Shown one piece after another: positions 53,973 to 62,530 of a DNA stretch of 64,000 bases (its first letter is position 1; each line of letters starts with the position of its first letter). The translations under genes and the position numbers were made by a program. Source of the stretch: Deltaproteobacteria bacterium (GTDB lineage: Bacteria > Myxococcota_A > Polyangia > GCA-2747355); assembly GCA_020633415.1 (NCBI GenBank), contig JACKDQ010000008.1, positions 62,001-126,000 of the forward strand, in the 5' to 3' direction. The notes below the pieces were generated by a model. That model did no database searches. It was given only the letters and a program-made list of their open reading frames with translations, and was not told the origin of the DNA.

Positions 53973-54293
53973 CTGTTCGTAGCACGGGATGCCACACCGT
54001 GGGCGGCGTTTGGCTGCTGGAGAAGGGGACGCTTACCCTATTGCCATTTGCTTTCATCTGGCTGTCCCACGCTGTGCCGGCTTTTTTTGGGGCGAGCGTG
54101 GTGTGGACTCAACAGGGCCGGGAGCTGACTGGCCGCCAACCCGCCGCCGTCGTTCGAGCTGGACGCGGCGGCTATCGGTCGGTTTTTTGAAGCGCTTTCG
54201 TCGCGAGGCGCCCTGTCCGCTCTGCCGCGCCCCCGTGGCACACGTCGTGCAGCCGATCGCGGCACACTAATTTGCTTGGCTTAGGACTTTGCG
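53973..54293. other. 321-bp gap without a convincing gene
   Basis: This divergent gap between the radical SAM gene and a lipoprotein gene should hold both promoters. Frames on both strands are short and have poor codon use. A seven-T run after a GC-rich segment at about 54083 and a six-T run at about 54180 suggest weak termination signals, but no perfect stem precedes them. Confidence 0.4.
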
Positions 54294-55751
54294 ATGTATC
54301 GAACCGGCCGATCGGCAGCTGGATTATTGTGCTCGCTTCTCGTCATCTGCGCAGGCGGTTGCACGGCCCAGCTTCGCGGCGCGAGTGAGCCGCGGATTAT
54401 CGATTCCGGTGCCTCCCTGGCCGACCTCGCCACAGCGCAGGTGGGCGACGGCTCCTCTACCGTTTTCGATGCTGGCCCGCTTGGCGATGCTGGGCCGGCG
54501 CTCGATGGCACCGCGCGCGATAGCCAATGGCCGCGTGGGGACAGTCGCCCGCCAAACACCGGCGGTAGCATCAGTCTCACGCTGATCAACGCCGACAACG
54601 AGCAGCCGATCGCCAGCCACGATCCGCTTGAAGATCGGGCGACGATCGATCTCGCCCTGTTGCCGACGCGCAACCTCAATATTCGCGCCAACGCCGGCGG
54701 CTCCGACGCGGTTGCCTTCACCCTAAGTGGCGCTGAGTCGCACAGCAAGACCGAACGCGCCGAGCCCTATGCGCTGATGGGCGATTCCTTCGGCGACTAT
54801 AACGCCTGGACGCCGACTGTCGGTAGCTACACGCTCGTCGTTCGCCAAGGAGCGGCGGCACACGTCGAGATCAAGTTCACCGTCGTTGATAGTGGCGAAG
54901 CTGGCACCGACGGCGGGCTACCCGACGCGAGTTCGCAAAGCGATACCGGCAGTGCGGGCACAGACAGCGCGGCTAACGTCGATAGCGGGGGCAGTAATCC
55001 GGCGATCAATTTTCCCGGCGGGATGGTGGCGATCAGCCATGACGGCAACCAGCACGACTCCGACGACTGGGGTGCCTTGGCGATGAACGGCGCGCTGTGG
55101 TGGGCAGCTGGCCTGCAACAGAAGATCGTTCACATCGATCACTCCAGTCACCTCGGCGACAACAACAGTTCGATGCATCAGGAAATGATCGCCAGCGCCA
55201 CGGGCGTCGTAGCGCGCTTTGGCGTTTCCAGCGCCGTGGTCTTCGATGCGCAAAGCCAACTCGCCGAAGCGATCGCCAACTTCAAGCAGCATGCCGATCA
55301 GGCCACGGCGAGCAATCCGCTCTGGTACATCCTCTCCGGGCCGATGGAGGTCGCCTATCGCTGCATCAGCGCCGTCGATCCCGCCAAGCGCCAAAACATT
55401 CACATCATCAGTCACTCCAGCTGGAACGACGAGCACGCCGACACCTCGCTGATGACCCACACCTGGAGCGACGTTGCCGCCCTTGGTGTTGTCGCCCACA
55501 AGATCCTCGACCAGAATTTCTCCAACGGAGACGACGACTTCAATACGCCGCGCGATCGTTGGAGCTGGTTGCAGAATTCAAGCTACGAACCGTACCGCTG
55601 GGTTCACTCGCGCGACAGCTTCAGCGATAAGTTCGATGTCTCCGACGCCGGGATGAGCTACTGGTTGATCAGCGGCGGCCCCAACGGCGGCAACCAGCGC
55701 GCCGGTTGGGCCGAGGCCAAGCTGTTGCTCGAGGCGGCGTTACCAAATTGA
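54294..55751 (+). CDS. Large lipoprotein with C-terminal hydrolase-like domain
   Basis: This encodes 485 aa. Lipobox VICAGGC, then an Asp/Ala/Gly-rich linker (DAGPLGDAGPALDG). Residues about 85-200 form a beta-rich domain. After a second acidic linker, residues about 245-485 hold a new domain starting with AISHDGNQHDSDDWGALAM, an Asp/His cluster reminiscent of the calcium site of nucleoside hydrolases (DxDxxxDD), and later HIDHSSHLGDN and HIISHSSWNDEH. I cannot assign the family firmly. It may be a secreted calcium-dependent hydrolase. Confidence 0.72.
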   Translation: MYRTGRSAAGLLCSLLVICAGGCTAQLRGASEPRIIDSGASLADLATAQVGDGSSTVFDAGPLGDAGPALDGTARDSQWPRGDSRPPNTGGSISLTLINADNEQPIASHDPLEDRATIDLALLPTRNLNIRANAGGSDAVAFTLSGAESHSKTERAEPYALMGDSFGDYNAWTPTVGSYTLVVRQGAAAHVEIKFTVVDSGEAGTDGGLPDASSQSDTGSAGTDSAANVDSGGSNPAINFPGGMVAISHDGNQHDSDDWGALAMNGALWWAAGLQQKIVHIDHSSHLGDNNSSMHQEMIASATGVVARFGVSSAVVFDAQSQLAEAIANFKQHADQATASNPLWYILSGPMEVAYRCISAVDPAKRQNIHIISHSSWNDEHADTSLMTHTWSDVAALGVVAHKILDQNFSNGDDDFNTPRDRWSWLQNSSYEPYRWVHSRDSFSDKFDVSDAGMSYWLISGGPNGGNQRAGWAEAKLLLEAALPN

Positions 55752-55870
55752 TCGCCGGTCGTGTCGTCGCCGCCACAGCGGAACGACGCGTCTGCAACGG
55801 CCAGCGCTTTTCGGAACCACCGCGCCCTCGTGCCAACAGAAAAGATGGCGAGCGCTAGGCGTGTCAAATT

Positions 55871-56359
55871 ATGCTGGCTCTCATGGAATCACTCGACCGC
55901 GTCTTTTTGGTTAAGGTTGGGCTGGCGCTGGCCTGTGGCGGGATCATTGGCCTTGAACGGCAGATCCGCGGAAAGCCCGCCGGCGTGCGGACCAGCGCGC
56001 TGATCTGTCTGGGGACCGTGATCTTTCTGCACGTCAGCAAGCTGCTTGGGCCAGCCGATCCCTCTCGTGTGCTCGGACAGATCGTCACCGGCATCGGCTT
56101 TCTTGGTGCAGGTGTGATCATTACCCAGGGTGGTCTGATCAAAGGACTCACCTCCGCCTCCGTCGTCTGGGTCCTCGCCGGCGTTGGCGCGATGATCGGC
56201 GCACAACAATATTTGTCGGCGATGCTGATTACCGGACTCACACTTTGTCTGCTGCTGGTGATGCAGCTGTTTGAGCGCGCCTACAAACTTCTGCGGCGCG
56301 GCGTGCATGCCCACGACGAAGATCAGGTCTCGCAGAAGCAGGCCAAAGAGGGCGAGTAG
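55871..56359 (+). CDS. MgtC/SapB-family membrane protein
   Basis: This encodes 162 aa with four to five hydrophobic segments. The family opening ACGGIIGLERQIRGKPAGVRTSALICLG is nearly diagnostic, followed by GIGFLGAGVIITQGG and TSASVVWVLAGVG. MgtC-like proteins affect magnesium and phosphate homeostasis. The acidic-basic C-terminal tail is short, so the ACT-like domain of MgtC is missing, as in many SapB forms. ATG 55883 is an alternative start. Confidence 0.9.
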   Translation: MLALMESLDRVFLVKVGLALACGGIIGLERQIRGKPAGVRTSALICLGTVIFLHVSKLLGPADPSRVLGQIVTGIGFLGAGVIITQGGLIKGLTSASVVWVLAGVGAMIGAQQYLSAMLITGLTLCLLLVMQLFERAYKLLRRGVHAHDEDQVSQKQAKEGE

Positions 56360-56479
56360 TTCAAGTCGCCGTCGATGCGGCACGATACCAATCTGTCCAT
56401 TCTGTCTTGCGCATCGGCCCCTCGCTTCAACGATTGCGTTGCGCGATCGCCTGTGAAACGATCGGCGCGCTGATCCCAA

Positions 56480-58036
56480 ATGAGGACAATGACAATGAAG
56501 ACAAAGTTCTCCACGGTGTTGGTGCTGGCGCTGGTGCTTCAAGGCTGCAAAGCCAACAAAGCCGACACGAGCCCAGGAACGATCGGTGGCAAGGTGAGAG
56601 ACGTCAACGGTACGCCGGTCGGTGGGGTGATTGTCAAGGCGGGCGCGTTGAGCGCGACATCGATGACCGACGGCAGTTACGTTTTCGCCGCGGTACCGCC
56701 ACAGGATCGACTGGTAATCAACTACACCAAGACGGGCTACGTTCTGACGTCACGGGTCGTGCGCGTGCGCCCGAGCACGACGATCACTGTCGATGCAACG
56801 ATCGCGGCCCATCAACAGCCGACCGATGTCGATGCCGCAAGCGGCGGTCGCGTCGATGCGACGAGTGGTGCGATGGTCGAGCTTCCAGCAAACGCCTTGG
56901 TGGACGCGCAGGGGAAGGCCTATGCCGGTACGGCGAAGGTGGCGCTCACGGCGTTCGACACGACGAGCGAAGCCGGCCAAAAGGCTTTTCCAGGAGACTT
57001 TGCGGGTGTCGCGAAGAGCGGTGAGACGATCCCGCTTTTGTCGTACGGTTACATCGACGTCACTGTTACCGACGACGCGGGCGCAACACTGCAGTTGGCG
57101 GCCGGCAAGAGCGCGACGATCGTTATTCCCATCCCGGCCAGTCTGCGCGCCGATGCGCCGACGACCATGCCGCTGTGGTATTTCGACCCGCAAGACGGGC
57201 AATGGCACGAAGAGGGGTCGGGCACGCGCGTCGGTGACGGCTATCAATACACCATCGGTCACTTTTCGCTTTGGAACAGCGATGTCGGCTACGACCGCTC
57301 CTACGTGGTCGGACGCGTCGTCGATTGCCGCAACCGGCCCGTGTTTGGCGCGACGGTGATCTGCAAAGGCATTTCGCCGCGTAACTGTTGGACCAGCGGT
57401 GAGCGCTCGACCGATCGGCAGGGACGCTTTCCCGCCGACGACGACCCCTGGGGCTTCAAGGCAGCCGGCGTGGCAGTCGACGCAGATTCTACCTTCTCGA
57501 TACAGGCGATTTCGGCGCTCGGTAGCAGCGTTCCCAAAGTGTTGACTGCCCGGCCTGTGGGACAGGTGCTCGAAGTCGGTGACCTCTGCGTTTGCGAAAG
57601 TGGGCCGTGCGGCGCGACGACGAACGACGGGGGCACGCCGCCTGTCGACGGCAGTACGCCGCTCTCTGGAAACTACACCTTTCGCATTCACAGCGTCGTT
57701 GACTCGTGCGATCCCAATCCTGGGGAGCTGAGCGGCGCGGCTGATGTCGTGATCACCGGTGACAAGCTCTCGTTGCGGCTGCAGTTCCCCGGAGAACCCC
57801 AACCGATGGCGTTTAGCGGCAGTGTCGGTGCGAGCGGTTGGTCCGCCGCGCGCAGCTTTGAGGAGAGCTACGACGGCTGCCTCGATAGCGTCACCGTGCA
57901 GCTTTCCGGCACGAGCGACATCCGCGCCAACAGTTTCGCTGGCGACTTCCACTATCGCGAGATCATCAACGGCGACGGCTGCGCTTCGCCTCAGGACTGC
58001 AAAGCCGATGGCCAAGTGCTGTTCACGCGCAAGTAG
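56480..58036 (+). CDS. Lipoprotein with carboxypeptidase-regulatory-like domains
   Basis: This encodes 518 aa; ATG 56495 is a likely alternative (513 aa). The lipobox LVLQGC gives the lipidated Cys. Residues about 33-110 form a CarboxypepD_reg-like Ig domain (GTIGGKVRDVNGTPVGGVIV, TDGSYVFAAVPP). The middle (VDATSGAMVELPANALVDAQG) resembles FAM171-type extracellular domains. A second Ig-like unit follows (VVGRVVDCRNRPVFGATV). The acidic linker and C-terminal beta domain are unique. Probably surface exposed; role unknown. Confidence 0.8.
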   Translation: MRTMTMKTKFSTVLVLALVLQGCKANKADTSPGTIGGKVRDVNGTPVGGVIVKAGALSATSMTDGSYVFAAVPPQDRLVINYTKTGYVLTSRVVRVRPSTTITVDATIAAHQQPTDVDAASGGRVDATSGAMVELPANALVDAQGKAYAGTAKVALTAFDTTSEAGQKAFPGDFAGVAKSGETIPLLSYGYIDVTVTDDAGATLQLAAGKSATIVIPIPASLRADAPTTMPLWYFDPQDGQWHEEGSGTRVGDGYQYTIGHFSLWNSDVGYDRSYVVGRVVDCRNRPVFGATVICKGISPRNCWTSGERSTDRQGRFPADDDPWGFKAAGVAVDADSTFSIQAISALGSSVPKVLTARPVGQVLEVGDLCVCESGPCGATTNDGGTPPVDGSTPLSGNYTFRIHSVVDSCDPNPGELSGAADVVITGDKLSLRLQFPGEPQPMAFSGSVGASGWSAARSFEESYDGCLDSVTVQLSGTSDIRANSFAGDFHYREIINGDGCASPQDCKADGQVLFTRK

Positions 58037-58062
58037 CCACGCACCCCGCTAACGGCGCGCAG

Positions 58063-58080
58063 TTTTTGCGAGAGCAAAAA
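58063..58080. terminator. U-rich hairpin between lipoprotein gene and selC
   Basis: TTTTTGC (58063-58069) and GCAAAAA (58074-58080) pair perfectly around GAGA. The stem is short and AT-rich, so it may serve as a weak bidirectional terminator. It ends 39 bp before the tRNA. Confidence 0.4.
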
Positions 58081-58119
58081 GGCGTTGCAATCAAACACCT
58101 TACAGGTAAGCTCGATCCT

Positions 58120-58216
58120 GGAAGTGCTTGCCGCTCTGGTGACGGCCTTGGGCTTCAAACCCAATGGGACCTGGGGAGACCTGTGGTTCGGGGGGTTCGA
58201 TTCCCCTGCACTTCCG
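58120..58216 (+). tRNA. selC: Selenocysteine tRNA, anticodon TCA
   Basis: The 97-base sequence folds as tRNA-Sec. The acceptor stem is 8 bp, GGAAGTGC (58120-58127) with GCACTTCC (58208-58215), then a G discriminator. The anticodon stem TTGGG/CCCAA encloses loop CTTCAAA with anticodon TCA at 58155-58157. A long variable arm (GGACC with GGTTC) follows. The T arm is 5 bp with loop TTCGATT, giving the bacterial 8/5 acceptor domain. The CCA end is not encoded. Sec insertion would need selA, selB and selD elsewhere; no in-frame TGA selenoprotein gene was found in this window. Confidence 0.95.
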
Positions 58217-58356
58217 AATGGCCCCGCTAAGCGCGCGGGCCAGTCGTCGTGCGGCTATCGGTCACCATCGTGCCGCGCTGCGCTTGCACGTGGCGGTCGA
58301 TTCCCCTGCACTTCCGAATGGCCCCGGCAAACGCGCGGGCCAGTCGTCGTGCGGCT
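58197..58356. repeat. 60-bp direct repeat of the selC 3' end, 100 bp apart
   Basis: Bases 58197-58256, which include the last 20 bases of the tRNA (T loop through discriminator), recur at 58297-58356 with three mismatches, all within 58226-58231. The 40 bp between copies is unrelated. Both copies contain a GC hairpin (GGCCC...GGGCC). Duplicated 3' ends of tRNA genes are what site-specific integration leaves behind. Here the element itself is missing or reduced to a stub. Confidence 0.85.
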
Positions 58357-58619
58357 GCCAGAGGTGGGACAGTGCCACCGCGAAGCCCGGCCGGTCCGCG
58401 CAGGCGCTTGACGACGCGCAACATTCAGCCCTGTCACCACGTCTTGGCCCATGGCGGAGGGTCTCTTTTTGTCGATTTAAGGAGAAACAATTACGATATC
58501 CAGATTACCTTATTTTTAAGTAACTGATATCTATGAAAAACTATATCTATAAAATATTGCAACTTTTTTATGCCTCCATCCATGGAATATCGAGCGGTAC
58601 TCGCTACCATATTTAGGTT
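58217..58619. other. 403-bp gap: tRNA-repeat remnant then AT-rich island
   Basis: The first half holds the partial selC repeat. From about 58470 the base composition changes sharply: 58501-58560 has only 13 G or C of 60. AAGGAGAAACA at about 58481 looks like a ribosome binding site without a start codon behind it. A 27-codon ORF lies at 58533. The AT-rich patch may be promoter DNA of the PilZ gene or foreign DNA. Confidence 0.6.
58533..58616 (+). CDS. Possible 27-aa AT-rich ORF upstream of the PilZ gene
   Basis: ATG 58533 opens MKNYIYKILQLFYASIHG and closes with TAG three bases before the PilZ gene ATG. Codons are AT-rich (AAA, TAT, ATA), unlike the window. No RBS is visible. It may be a leader ORF, a fragment of a foreign gene, or chance in AT-rich DNA. 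Confidence 0.25.
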   Translation: MKNYIYKILQLFYASIHGISSGTRYHI

Positions 58620-59828
58620 ATGTTTAACTCTTATTATTCTGATAGTGTATTAGCCCGTATCCTCATCGTTGATGACGATGCCCATCGCGCCCAGCGGCTA
58701 TCGTCGGCACTGATCGCCGAAGAGGGGCCGGCAATTTCGGTTGCGATCAGTAGGCCACGGCATGCGCTGACCCTGTTGGCGGAGACTGCCCCCCACATCC
58801 TGATCGCCGCGGACGGCGGCTCGAGCGAGAGCGCTTCGGTGCTCCAGCAGGCGCGGCTGCGTTGGCCCAAGACGTTGCGCGTATTGCTCACCGAAGGGTG
58901 GCCGGATCGCCTGCTGACCGCCATCAATGAGGAAAAAGTCGATCGCGTATTCCTTAACGACGCCAGCGAGGCCGAGCTGCGCGATGGGATCGCCTCGCTG
59001 TTTAATGAGTACCTCGCGAATCGCCAAGCGGAACAGGGTGACGACGATGAACGCGAGGACGTTTCGCAGCCCGTCTTTAATCCGCTGCTGACCAGGGACG
59101 AGCTCGAGTGCTTGCGTGAGTTTTTCGACACACCCCAGTCAGCTGGAACCTTCACCGAGGAATCGCCCGCGCATGTGTCCGCGATATTGAACGCCTGCTG
59201 CGATTGCCACTCGCCGGCGACGATTCTGCTGCCAGATGCGGGAACCGTAGTATCGGGCCGGTTCATTCAGCTCGGCCCCGAGGGGATGCTGATCCGCACT
59301 AATACGGTGCCTGGGCATCTACCTGTCACGTATGGGTCGTGCGTCGTGACGTTCAATCAACTCGTCGGTGGTGCGGCGTTCTTTTCCTCGTCGATCGAAC
59401 GTTGCAGTGCCGTGGCGGGCGGCTCCGAGTTATGGATTCGCTTTCCCTCGCTGATTTCCAAAGTGGAAAATCGCCGTACACCGCGGATTCCTGTGCGCGC
59501 TGACAGTGGTCTGCGCATCAGCCTGACTGAATGCGACGAGGGACGGTCGGTCGAAGCGATGCCTGTCGACATCAGTCTTTCCGGACTATTGATCGAAGAC
59601 ATCACCGAGGGGGGGGCGCCGCTGCCACTGTCGGCTCGCGTTTCCGTGCGTTTGACGTTGCACGGCAAGACCACCACCTTGGAAGGAGAGGTGAAAAGAC
59701 GAGCCGGGCGTCGCTACGGCCTCCACTTCCCCAAGACGATCGAGCACGATCAGATCGTCGCGCCGCAGCCGTACTGTGAAATCATCGATCAACTCGAACG
59801 AGACTGGTTGCGTAGCGTCGCCTGCTGA
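58620..59828 (+). CDS. REC-like and YcgR/PilZ-domain c-di-GMP effector
   Basis: This encodes 402 aa. Residues about 12-125 resemble a receiver domain (RILIVDDDAHRAQRL), but the switch Lys site reads RVFLNDAS and the acceptor Asp region (ILIAADGGSS) is shifted, so it may be degenerate. Residues about 185-285 fit the PilZN/YcgR N-terminal beta domain. The C-terminal PilZ domain carries RRTPRI (R...R) and DISLSGL (D.S..G), the c-di-GMP contacts. The first 12 codons are AT-rich and appear added to the domain. No RBS is evident before ATG 58620. Confidence 0.8.
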   Translation: MFNSYYSDSVLARILIVDDDAHRAQRLSSALIAEEGPAISVAISRPRHALTLLAETAPHILIAADGGSSESASVLQQARLRWPKTLRVLLTEGWPDRLLTAINEEKVDRVFLNDASEAELRDGIASLFNEYLANRQAEQGDDDEREDVSQPVFNPLLTRDELECLREFFDTPQSAGTFTEESPAHVSAILNACCDCHSPATILLPDAGTVVSGRFIQLGPEGMLIRTNTVPGHLPVTYGSCVVTFNQLVGGAAFFSSSIERCSAVAGGSELWIRFPSLISKVENRRTPRIPVRADSGLRISLTECDEGRSVEAMPVDISLSGLLIEDITEGGAPLPLSARVSVRLTLHGKTTTLEGEVKRRAGRRYGLHFPKTIEHDQIVAPQPYCEIIDQLERDWLRSVAC

Positions 59829-60027
59829 GACTACCTCGATAAGATACGTGGCGTTGATTTTGCGAGGGTGTCGTCTTCACTGGGGCGACTGCTCGATAGC
59901 AAAGCGACGGCGATGGTTGCGCTGGTCGCGCTATCTTTGAGCTACTCGATGGCCAGAGAAACCAAAATCTGCGCGGTTTGCCCTGTGCAATAGCTCGTCG
60001 TCTAGCGGGCGGTAGTGCGGTGCCAGC

Positions 60028-60324
60028 TCAGATCGACGGAGAGGGCGGCTGGGGTCGTTGGGCTTGAGGCTGCTCCTTTTTGCCAGCGTGCTTTGTCGGA
60101 CAGCGCCAATAGCGAGCGTACTTGGCGGTCTTTTTGCTCTGTACACGGAGGCGCACATCACCGTGGGTCTCGTCGCGAATCGATTCACTGGTGCTCGAGG
60201 CGATCCACTGGACGACGTCCGAGCGCAGGGCAAATGCACGGCGTCGAGCGTTGGCTTCGTCGGCGACGCCTTCGACGGTGCCGAGCACGATCGGCAGGGC
60301 CAGGCGTTTGATGATCGCGGTTAT
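60028..60324 (-). CDS. Small basic protein of unknown function with no standard start codon
   Basis: The frame from 60324 to 60028 (98 codons) has good GC-rich codon use, with DVVQWIASSTSESIRDETHG and a Pro/Gln-rich end. No ATG, GTG or TTG opens it at the expected place. AAGGAG lies 8 bases before an ATA at 60324, which would overlap the TAA of the preceding frame by one base; GTG further in (VLGTVEG) would shorten it by about 12 residues. Function unknown. Confidence 0.45.
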   Translation of the reverse strand: MTAIIKRLALPIVLGTVEGVADEANARRRAFALRSDVVQWIASSTSESIRDETHGDVRLRVQSKKTAKYARYWRCPTKHAGKKEQPQAQRPQPPSPSI

Positions 60325-61034
60325 TAGTCGAGCTCCTTCTGATTTGCGGCCAAGCGCTGGCCGCGGTGTTGGCGGATCGCTCGCATGCGCTGCTGCCGTT
60401 CCAAGCGACGCTGGCGGGCTTGCAGTTTCTCGAGGCGGCGGCGTTTGCAGCGACAAAGCTGGCCATGGGCGCTCGCTGTCTTGTGATATCGCTTGCTGGG
60501 GGGCGACCGAACTCGGCGTTGCGTTGGTCGTCGTCGGTACGGCGTGGTTAACGGCGTCTGCGTGCGGCGTTGACCACGTGGTTTGCTCGACGGCTACGGT
60601 TGGTTGGTTGACCGGCGTTTGCGTTGGCTGTGCATTCTGCGCTGCTGTCGCGGCACTCGATCGCTGTAACGTCGCACGGCGCAGGCGAACGATCTCGCCG
60701 CTGATCGTTACTTGGCTGCAGCCCGGAAAAAATGGCAGCAGGTTGAGGCCGAGAAAGAACTTGATCCAGCAGTTTTTCGATTCGACCTTGAGGTTGATGA
60801 TTCCGTCGCCGCGGTAGTCGGCGACCTGGCGATTGAGCGCCTCGGAAGTCGCGTCTGATGCTTTGCCTTGCCGACGACGGCAAGCTCCGTCTTGGGCACG
60901 GCACGTCCGTCAGGACCATAAATAAACCCGCTCGCCGAGGTGGCGTAGCGCAGCTTGTTGAAGCCGATCGTGCCGCGATCGGTTGTCAGCGGCAGGTGTA
61001 TTTGGGGCGGCGCGAGCCAAGCGATGAGCAACAC
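60324..61034 (-). pseudogene. Frame-disrupted exported-protein gene
   Basis: Three minus-strand segments in two or more frames look coding by codon use but do not join. From GTG 61034, VLLIAWLAPPQ then GTIGFNKLRYATSASGFIYG runs to about 60860. A second frame continues with DYRGDGIINLKV, CWIKFFLGLNLLPFFPGC to about 60500. The third gives YHKTASAHGQLCRCKRRR and ends KELD with double TAA at 60324. The second break lies at a run of six C, so one or both shifts may be sequence errors. The family is not recognised. Confidence 0.45.
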
Positions 61035-61132
61035 ATCAGACCTGCCACCCCAGCGTTGGGGCGGCAGGACTGGATCATGGTGGTGGTGAGTCGGTGGGAG
61101 GCCCGAAGCGGTACGCGCCGAGTTGGGAGGTG

Positions 61133-62344
61133 CTAGTTGAAGGCCTTGAGGACGTAGTTGACGACGTCCCACAGCGCGCTCGCGTCTTGGCTGAAGTCGG
61201 GCTTTTTCTTGTAGCTCGGCATGTTGCCGTCGCCGTTGGCGATCGTCTTGTAGACGGCGTCGCAGGGGCGCTTCTTAAATGCCGCGCTGCTGAAGTCGAC
61301 GGAGCTGTCGAGTGCGGGGGAGAAGGCCTTTTCGCCCACGCCGAGGCCGTCTCTGCCGTGGCAGGACTTGCAGTACTTTGTGTAGAGCGCTTTGCCGTTG
61401 GCAGCGTCGTAGCTGTAGCTACCGCTGCGGGGGGCGCAGTTACTTGTCGCTGGTTTACTTGGTGGAGGTGTTGCTGGGGTGCTCGGCGTTGTCGGTGCAG
61501 GGGCGGGCGCCGGCTCAGGCGTCGCCGTCGGATCGATGATGCCCTCAAGGAGCTTTGCCGCTTCGCCCAGTGTTCGCAGGTAGGCGACCAGGTTGCCGTA
61601 GTCCGCATCTGCGATCTTTTCGGCGAAGGCCGGCATCTCTTCACCCAAGCCCTTTTGCGCGAGCGCGACGATCGCGCCATAGCTCAGCGCTTGTCGGCGA
61701 GCGTCGACAAAGTCGCCCGACTCGGCGCCATGGCAGCGTAGGCATGAGTCGTCGTAAAGCGCCTTGCCACTCGCCACGTTGACCGTCGACGGGGCTTGCA
61801 GGTCGCTTTGTGCTGCGGCGATTCGGAAGTCTTCGCTGTAACTGCCACCGATGCTCAGCGTATCGGCTTTGTTGTTATAGCGTGTGAGGCGAAGTGTCCC
61901 CTCCTCGATTGCGATGTAATACCAGGCGTCGTTGGTTGCCGTGCTGAGCTCAAAGCTCTGGTCGTCGGGGAGCTCGCCGCTGAAAACATCCTTGCCGTAG
62001 ACCGCAGCGATCACCGTGTCGTCTCGCGTGATCCAGGCCAGCTGTCCTTGGCGCTGTTTCGCTGTGTGTGCGCTGAGGCAACTCAGGCTGATCGTGATCG
62101 TAGGCTGCTCTGCTTCGACCGCACCTGCGTCGACCGCGCCTGCGTCGACCGCGCCTGCTTCGGTCGTCTGCGGAACCGCTCGGTAACGGCCTTCGATGCA
62201 ATCGCCGTTGACCGCGCTGGCCCAGACCGCCCCTTCGGCCTTGCCGCGCCCCGGCGAAGCCGTTGTGTCACCGCCGAGCGACCCACAGCCCCACAAACCC
62301 CACAAGCCAACCAGCGCAGTCGCGATGCACATTCTATTGTTCAT
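61133..62344 (-). CDS. Diheme c-type cytochrome lipoprotein
   Basis: This encodes 403 aa from ATG 62344, with GAGGAAAAAG upstream. The lipobox is GLWGC. A short VDAGAVDAGAV repeat and a beta-rich domain follow. Two cytochrome c domains are separated by a Pro/Ala/Thr linker (APAPAPTTPSTPATPPP): the first has CLRCH, the second CKSCH, each followed by a plausible axial Met (EEMPAF and GNMPSY). It is probably periplasmic or surface bound and carries electrons. Partner unknown. Confidence 0.87.
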   Translation of the reverse strand: MNNRMCIATALVGLWGLWGCGSLGGDTTASPGRGKAEGAVWASAVNGDCIEGRYRAVPQTTEAGAVDAGAVDAGAVEAEQPTITISLSCLSAHTAKQRQGQLAWITRDDTVIAAVYGKDVFSGELPDDQSFELSTATNDAWYYIAIEEGTLRLTRYNNKADTLSIGGSYSEDFRIAAAQSDLQAPSTVNVASGKALYDDSCLRCHGAESGDFVDARRQALSYGAIVALAQKGLGEEMPAFAEKIADADYGNLVAYLRTLGEAAKLLEGIIDPTATPEPAPAPAPTTPSTPATPPPSKPATSNCAPRSGSYSYDAANGKALYTKYCKSCHGRDGLGVGEKAFSPALDSSVDFSSAAFKKRPCDAVYKTIANGDGNMPSYKKKPDFSQDASALWDVVNYVLKAFN

Positions 62345-62530
62345 CTTTTTCCTCGTTTTCGCGGACGGTCGTCCTGCTCGTCGCAGGCGCGTGGCGGGGA
62401 CGCTGCAAAGTTCGCACCGCATCCGTCGCGCGTCCTTTGTTGCTGCCGGCGCTGTCTTTTCAGTCCTCTAGGGCGAGGCGGTGGCCAGCAAACAATACAG
62501 GCGGTAAAAGGGTCGAGTTTCCGTCTGGGC

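Noticed and set aside
58217..58619. Second tRNA gene after selC
   Set aside because: Only the T arm and 3' flank are repeated; no acceptor 5' strand or anticodon arm is present.
58597..59266. Overlapping minus-strand frames opposite the PilZ gene
   Set aside because: Codon use and family motifs lie on the plus strand only.
61020..61080. Selenoprotein reading through TGA in the minus-strand frame starting MIQSC
   Set aside because: No UGA-flanking homology or SECIS-like hairpin was recognised, and the frame after TGA lacks coding quality.
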